In this document: piece by piece, positions 6,312 to 10,316 of the stretch
Position numbering within the stretch: the stretch's first letter is position 1
How the letters are laid out: each line of letters starts with the position of its first letter
Assembly: GCA_023437745.1 (NCBI GenBank)
Contig: JAEZFI010000001.1
Span: 1 to 10,316, forward strand
DNA length: 10,316 nucleotides
DNA from: Actinomycetes bacterium
Lineage (GTDB): Bacteria > Actinomycetota > Acidimicrobiia > Acidimicrobiales > Microtrichaceae
Direction of reading: 5' to 3'
Notes under the pieces: model-generated
Database searches by the model: none
What the model saw: only the letters and a program-made list of their open reading frames with translations
What the model was told of the DNA's origin: nothing
Translations under genes and position numbers: made by a program

Positions 6312-7343
6312 ATGGCTCGCCCTCCCCGCCGAACCCCCCGACGATCGCTCGCCCTGCTGGCCGTGCTCTGCGCGGCCGTTCTCCTGCCCGCCTGCGGTGG
6401 TGACGAGGAGCGCCTGACGATCTACTCCGGGCGCACCTCCGACCTCGTCGGGCCGCTGCTCCAGCAGTTCTCCGAGGAGACCGGCATCAAGATCGACGTG
6501 CGGTACGGCGACTCCACCGACCTCGCGCTGCTCATCGACACCGAGGGCGACGCGTCGCCGGCCGACGTGTTCTTCTCCCAGTCGGCCGGAGCCCTGGGCT
6601 ACCTGGCGGCGGACAACCGGCTCACCGACCTCCCCGACGGGATCCTCGACCTCGTCGACGGCCGCTTCCGCAGCGCCGAGGGCACGTGGGTCGGCACGTC
6701 CGGCCGGGTGCGGGTCCTCGTCTACAACACCGACGAGCTGGACGAGTCCGAGCTGCCGGCCTCGGTCTTCGACCTGACCGACCCCCGGTGGTCCGGGCTG
6801 ATCGGCGTGGCACCGTCGAACGCGTCGTTCCAGGACTTCGTCTCCGCCATGCGCGACAAGGAGGGGGACGAGCGGGCGTCGACGTGGCTCGAGGGACTCG
6901 TCGTCAACAAGGCCCGGACCTACTCCAACAACCGGGAGATCGTCGACGCGGTGCGGCGGGGTGAGGTCCAGGTCGGCCTCGTGAACCACTACTACAACGT
7001 CCGGGCCAAGGCCGAGGACCCGTCGATGCCGACGGCGAACCACTTCTTCCCGAACAAGGACCTCGGCAGCCTGATCCTGGTCGCCGGCGCCGCCATCCTC
7101 GACACGGCCGGTGACCGCCGGGCCGACGCCGAGAAGTTCCTGGAGTTCCTCCTGTCGAAGTCGACGCAGCAGTACTTCGCCGACGAGACCGAGGAGTACC
7201 CGCTGGCCAAGGGCGTCGCCGCCGACGAGACGCTGCCGCCGCTCGACCAGATCGAGGCGCCCGAGGAGGACCTCTCGCGGCTCGGCGTCGAGCTCGAGGG
7301 CACGAAGCGGCTGATCGATGCCAGCGGGCTCTCCGCCGGCTGA
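6312..7343 (+). CDS. fbpA: Ferric-iron ABC transporter substrate-binding lipoprotein (FbpA/FutA/AfuA type)
   Basis: A 343-aa extracytoplasmic binding protein that would deliver Fe(III) to the permease encoded next. Residues 1-28 are a basic, hydrophobic lipoprotein signal with the lipobox LPAC (C28). The mature protein opens with LTIYSGR (35-41), standard for this family. The paired tyrosines Y227-Y228 in VNHYYN are the classic ferric ligands of FbpA/FutA proteins; Y38 and Y138 (LVYNT) are probable further ligands by family comparison. The C-lobe segment FFPNKDLGSLILVAGAAIL (245-263) and EEYPLAKGV (294-302) are also typical. Length is normal. The gene overlaps the permease by 26 bases, implying coupled translation. 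It faces the flippase-GT2 gene divergently and carries an operator-like element shared with efeO. fbpA, futA1, afuA and sfuA are used for equivalent genes, so the symbol is generic. Confidence 0.93.
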   Translation: MARPPRRTPRRSLALLAVLCAAVLLPACGGDEERLTIYSGRTSDLVGPLLQQFSEETGIKIDVRYGDSTDLALLIDTEGDASPADVFFSQSAGALGYLAADNRLTDLPDGILDLVDGRFRSAEGTWVGTSGRVRVLVYNTDELDESELPASVFDLTDPRWSGLIGVAPSNASFQDFVSAMRDKEGDERASTWLEGLVVNKARTYSNNREIVDAVRRGEVQVGLVNHYYNVRAKAEDPSMPTANHFFPNKDLGSLILVAGAAILDTAGDRRADAEKFLEFLLSKSTQQYFADETEEYPLAKGVAADETLPPLDQIEAPEEDLSRLGVELEGTKRLIDASGLSAG

Positions 7344-8901
7344 GCGCGCTCCGCTGACCCGGGCCGGCCTGGGTCTGCGTCTGCTGGCCGTCGTCACGAC
7401 GGCCGCGTTCGCCGTCCCCTTCCTCCACCTCCTCACCAAGGCCGGCGACGCCCCGGAGGTGCTCGGGGCGGACGGCGCGTGGGCGCCGCTGTGGCGCACG
7501 TTGCAGCTGGCCGTCGCCGTGACGGCGGCGTGCGCAGTGGTCGGCACCGCCATGGCGTGGATCACGATGCGCTGCGACGTCCCCGGCCGGCGGATCCTTC
7601 GGGTGCTGGCGGCGCTGCCCCTCGTCATCCCGTCCTTCGCCGGCGCGGCTGCGCTGGTCGCCGCGTTCGCGCGGGGCGGCGTGCTCGACGAGCTGCTGTC
7701 ACCCCTGGGGGTGGGGACGCTCCCCGAGGTCCGGGGCTTCGCCGGTGCCTTCGTGGTCCTGTGCGCGCTCTCCTACCCGTACGTCTACCTGCCGGTGGCC
7801 GCACGCCTGGGCAGCCTTCCGCCGTCGCTCGAGGAGAGCGCCGCGATGATGGGCCTCACACGGTGGGCGGCGTTCCGCCGCATCGTGCTCCCCCAGATCA
7901 CCAGCTCGATGACCGCCGGTTCGATGCTCGTGTTCCTCTACGTGGCGAGCGACTTCGGCGCCGTGCAGATCGCCCGCTACGACACCCTGACCCGCCAGAT
8001 CTACGCGTCACGGTTGCTGCACCCGGAGGCGTCGGCGACGTTCGGGCTCCTCCTCGCCGTCGTCGCCCTGGCGGTCACGATCGCCGAGCGCGCCGTCGCC
8101 CGCCGACAGGGCACCGCCGCGCCGTGGACGGGGCGCCCGGCGTCGGTGATCCGCCTGCGTCGCTGGCGCCCGCTGGCCAGCGCGTTCGGGTGGGGCGTCG
8201 TCGCGTTCACCCTGGTGGCGCCGGTCGTGGTGCTCGCATGGTGGGCGGTGCGCGGCGCCACGCCCGGTGCGCTGCGATCGCAGGCCGGCAGCCTCTGGGT
8301 GCCGCTCGGCAACTCCGCGTGGGTGAGCATCGTGGCAGCGGTCGTGACGATCGTCGTGGTGTTCCCCCTGGCCTGGTTGTCGGGACGGGAGCGCTCCCGG
8401 CTGGCGGGCTGGCTCGGCTCCGTGGTCACCGCCGGGTTCGCCCTGCCCGGCCTGGTCATCGCCCTGTCGCTCGTCACCGTGTTCCTGCGGACCCCGCTCT
8501 ACCTCACCTACGTGCCGCTGATCGTGGCGTACGCCGCGCACTTCGGCGGTCAGGCGCTGCGGACGATGACGGTGACGGTCGCGTCGCTGCCGGCCCGGGT
8601 CTCCGACGCCGCCCGCCTCCTGGGGGCTCCCCGCCTCCGCCGCTGGTGGGCGGTCGAGCTGCCGCTCCTGGCTCCCGGCTTCGCCGCCGCGGCAGGGCTC
8701 GTCCTCCTCGCCACGCTCAAGGAGCTCCCCGCCACGCTCCTGCTGGCGCCGATCGGCTTCGAGACCCTGGCCACCCGGATCTGGTCGAGCACCGAGGACG
8801 TGTTCCTCGCCGAGGCGGGCGAGGCGGCGGTGGTGCTCATCGCGCTGTCGGGGCTGCTCACCTGGCGCCTCGTGATCCGCCGCATCGACGTGATGCGCTG
8901 A
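7318..8901 (+). CDS. fbpB: Ferric-iron ABC transporter permease, two fused permease domains (FbpB/AfuB/SfuB type)
   Basis: A 527-aa integral membrane protein with two tandem binding-protein-dependent transport domains, about 12 membrane segments in all (six in roughly 20-260, six in roughly 285-520). Each half has its cytoplasmic EAA coupling loop: EESAAMMGLTRWAAFRRIVLP (from 172) and SDAARLLGAPRLRRWWAVELP (from 429), both with the conserved Gly. LKELPATLLLAPIGFETLATRI (from 467) is typical of ferric permeases. Such fused permeases normally work with a dimer of one ATPase (FbpC), which is not in the window. ATG 7318 overlaps the fbpA end by 26 bases; no good alternative start lies downstream before the first membrane helix. 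No Shine-Dalgarno is obvious, so translational coupling is likely. Immediately downstream is a glycosyltransferase gene instead of the usual ATPase. Confidence 0.93.
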   Translation: MPAGSPPAERAPLTRAGLGLRLLAVVTTAAFAVPFLHLLTKAGDAPEVLGADGAWAPLWRTLQLAVAVTAACAVVGTAMAWITMRCDVPGRRILRVLAALPLVIPSFAGAAALVAAFARGGVLDELLSPLGVGTLPEVRGFAGAFVVLCALSYPYVYLPVAARLGSLPPSLEESAAMMGLTRWAAFRRIVLPQITSSMTAGSMLVFLYVASDFGAVQIARYDTLTRQIYASRLLHPEASATFGLLLAVVALAVTIAERAVARRQGTAAPWTGRPASVIRLRRWRPLASAFGWGVVAFTLVAPVVVLAWWAVRGATPGALRSQAGSLWVPLGNSAWVSIVAAVVTIVVVFPLAWLSGRERSRLAGWLGSVVTAGFALPGLVIALSLVTVFLRTPLYLTYVPLIVAYAAHFGGQALRTMTVTVASLPARVSDAARLLGAPRLRRWWAVELPLLAPGFAAAAGLVLLATLKELPATLLLAPIGFETLATRIWSSTEDVFLAEAGEAAVVLIALSGLLTWRLVIRRIDVMR

Positions 8902-8903
8902 CC

Positions 8904-10292
8904 GTGGCCGAACCCATCCCCGCCCCGGCGCGGGACCCGCTGCGACGGGCGCTCGGCATCCTGGCGGTGATCGTGTTCGTCGTGGTCGCCGTCGGCGTGC
9001 CGATGCGAGCGTCCTACGGAGCGAGGACCACCGGCGACGAGCCGCACTACCTGCTCACCGCGCTGTCGCTCGCCGAGGACCACGACCTCGACGTGGCCGA
9101 CGAGCGTCGCGAGGTCCGCTACCTCCCCTTCAGCGAGACGCCACCGCTCATCCAGGCGGAGATCGGCTCCGGCGGGAGGCAGGTCGAGCCCCACGATCCC
9201 CTCCTCCCGGCCGTGCTCGCGCCGGCGATGGCGCTGGGCGGCTGGGTGCTGGCGAAGCTCGTGCTGGCGGCGATGGCCGCGGCGGTCGCCGTGGTGACCG
9301 CCGCCGTCGCGGTGCGCCGCTGGGGCGTCTCGATCGGCGTGGCGGCATGGACCGCGGGGATCGCCGGCGCCAGCCCGCCCCTGTCGATCTACGGCACGCA
9401 GGTGTACCCGGAGATCGCGGGGGCGCTGTGCGTGGCGGTCGGCCTCTGGGCGGTGACGGGACCGGTGAGCCGGCGGTCGACGGCGCTGGCAGGTGTGTGC
9501 GTCCTCGCGCTGCCCTGGTTGTCGGTGAAGTACGCGCCGGTCGCCGCGGTGCTGGCCGTGGCAGCGGTGGTGCGGTGCCTCCGGGGCGGACGCAGCCGGT
9601 GGGGCGCGGCGGCGCTCGTCGGCGCGTGGGGCGTCGGCGCCGCCCTCTTCCTCCTGGCCCACCGGTCCTGGTACGGCGGCTGGACGGCGTACGCGTCGGG
9701 CTCACACTTCACCGGGGGCGAGCTGACGGTCATGGGCGACCCCGACCACCTCGGGCGGGCGCGACGGGTCACCGGCCTCCTGGTGGACCGCCACTTCGGG
9801 CTGATCCCGTGGCAGCCGGCGGCGGTCGCCCTCGTGCCGGCGCTCGCCGCATGGATCCGCCGTCGGCCGCCGGGCTCCGTGGTGACCCTCACCGTCCTCG
9901 CGGCGGGGTGGGCAACGGCCACGTTCCTGGCGCTCACGATGCACGGCTGGTGGTGGCCGGGCCGGCAGGTCGTGGTCGTGCTCCCGGCCGCCGTGCTGGT
10001 CGTCGCCTGGTGGGCGGACCGCGCCGGGCGAGGCGTCCGCAGGGTGCTGCTCGCGCTCGGGGCGCTGGGGGTGCTCGCCCACCTCGCGCTCGTCGTCGGC
10101 GTGCTCACCGGACGGCACACGCTGATCGTCGACTTCGACGCCACGATCGACCCGGTGGTCAGGGCCGTCCGCCCGCTGCTGCCGGACCTCCGCCGCCCGG
10201 GGACGGCCACCGCGCTGCTGCACGCGACGTGGGTGGCCGCGCTCGTGGGAGCCGGCTGGTGGTCCTGGCGCCGCGAGATCACCCACCCATGA
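8904..10292 (+). CDS. Polytopic GT-C-type glycosyltransferase (GT39/ArnT/PMT-like), acceptor unknown
   Basis: A 462-aa membrane protein from GTG 8904, two bases after the permease stop; the frame is open far upstream only as a shadow of the permease. After the first helix (about 15-35), TTGDEPHYLL (42-51) carries the acidic pair D45-E46 in the first outer loop, the position of the catalytic or metal-binding Asp in GT-C enzymes. EPHDPLLP (95-102) is a second loop motif seen in this group. About nine or ten further hydrophobic segments follow. DRHFGLIPWQP (encoded near 9788-9820) is also characteristic. GT-C enzymes use lipid-phosphate sugars at the outer membrane face, so the GT2-type fusion nearby could make its donor; this is inference. 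The spacing suggests cotranscription with fbpAB. The C-terminus is complete (WRREITHP, then TGA). Codon use and GC look like the neighbours. Alternative: an uncharacterised membrane protein without transferase activity. Confidence 0.75.
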   Translation: MAEPIPAPARDPLRRALGILAVIVFVVVAVGVPMRASYGARTTGDEPHYLLTALSLAEDHDLDVADERREVRYLPFSETPPLIQAEIGSGGRQVEPHDPLLPAVLAPAMALGGWVLAKLVLAAMAAAVAVVTAAVAVRRWGVSIGVAAWTAGIAGASPPLSIYGTQVYPEIAGALCVAVGLWAVTGPVSRRSTALAGVCVLALPWLSVKYAPVAAVLAVAAVVRCLRGGRSRWGAAALVGAWGVGAALFLLAHRSWYGGWTAYASGSHFTGGELTVMGDPDHLGRARRVTGLLVDRHFGLIPWQPAAVALVPALAAWIRRRPPGSVVTLTVLAAGWATATFLALTMHGWWWPGRQVVVVLPAAVLVVAWWADRAGRGVRRVLLALGALGVLAHLALVVGVLTGRHTLIVDFDATIDPVVRAVRPLLPDLRRPGTATALLHATWVAALVGAGWWSWRREITHP

Positions 10293-10316
10293 CCCGTTCT
10301 GTGTCGTGAGACGCGC
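10293..10316. other. Terminal 24 bases without a recognisable gene
   Basis: After the glycosyltransferase stop I see no stem-loop, RNA or start of a long frame. The ATG at 10289 reaches a stop after six codons. Confidence 0.6.

Noticed and set aside
6276..7628. A 450-residue minus-strand open frame opposite fbpA and the start of fbpB
   Set aside because: It runs across two well-supported genes and has the low-complexity composition of an antisense shadow.
10289..10309. ATG at 10289 overlapping the last stop as a possible next gene
   Set aside because: It reaches a stop after six codons (TGA at 10307-10309), so it is not a gene start.

Overview
The window is about 10.3 kb of very GC-rich DNA (roughly 70% or more by eye) packed with genes. 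The GC content, GTG starts, near-absence of Shine-Dalgarno sequences and TANNNT-type -10 elements lying 6-7 bases before start codons (leaderless transcripts) all suggest an actinobacterium. An Acidimicrobiia-like lineage is possible, but the sequence does not prove it. I saw no rRNA, tRNA, CRISPR array, insertion sequence, integrase or phage gene.

Layout: (1) Positions 1-1346, plus strand, hold the 3' part of an FAD-dependent amine-oxidase / protoporphyrinogen-oxidase-like gene that begins before the window. A stem-loop follows its stop. (2) 1380-3637, plus strand, is a two-gene iron operon. It encodes an EfeO/EfeM-type (peptidase M75) lipoprotein and, overlapping it by 4 bases, the Tat-exported DyP-type haem peroxidase EfeB. 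The permease EfeU is not present. (3) 3651-6231, minus strand, holds a gene fusing a UPF0104/AglD-type flippase-like membrane domain to a family-2 glycosyltransferase, followed by a classical SDR dehydrogenase. (4) 6261-8901, plus strand, is a divergent ferric-iron ABC system with a lipoprotein binding protein (FbpA/FutA type) and a fused two-domain permease (FbpB type). Its ATPase is not in the window. (5) 8904-10292, plus strand, is a polytopic GT-C-type glycosyltransferase starting two bases after the permease stop. The last 24 bases hold no recognisable gene.

Two themes are interleaved: iron acquisition (efeO, efeB, fbpA, fbpB) and probable envelope glycan or lipid chemistry (FAD oxidoreductase, flippase-GT2 fusion, GT-C enzyme). 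Both iron operons are incomplete here. Their promoter regions share an exact 10-base element, GGTGTTAGGC, the only two places where I noticed it. This is the strongest candidate for something new: a common iron-responsive operator linking a permease-less EfeOB to an FbpAB transporter. A plausible but untested model is that EfeB/EfeO capture or oxidise iron outside the membrane and FbpAB imports it. The glycosylation genes may work together, with the GT2 domain making a polyprenyl-phosphate sugar and the GT-C enzyme using such a donor, but no substrate can be read from the sequence.
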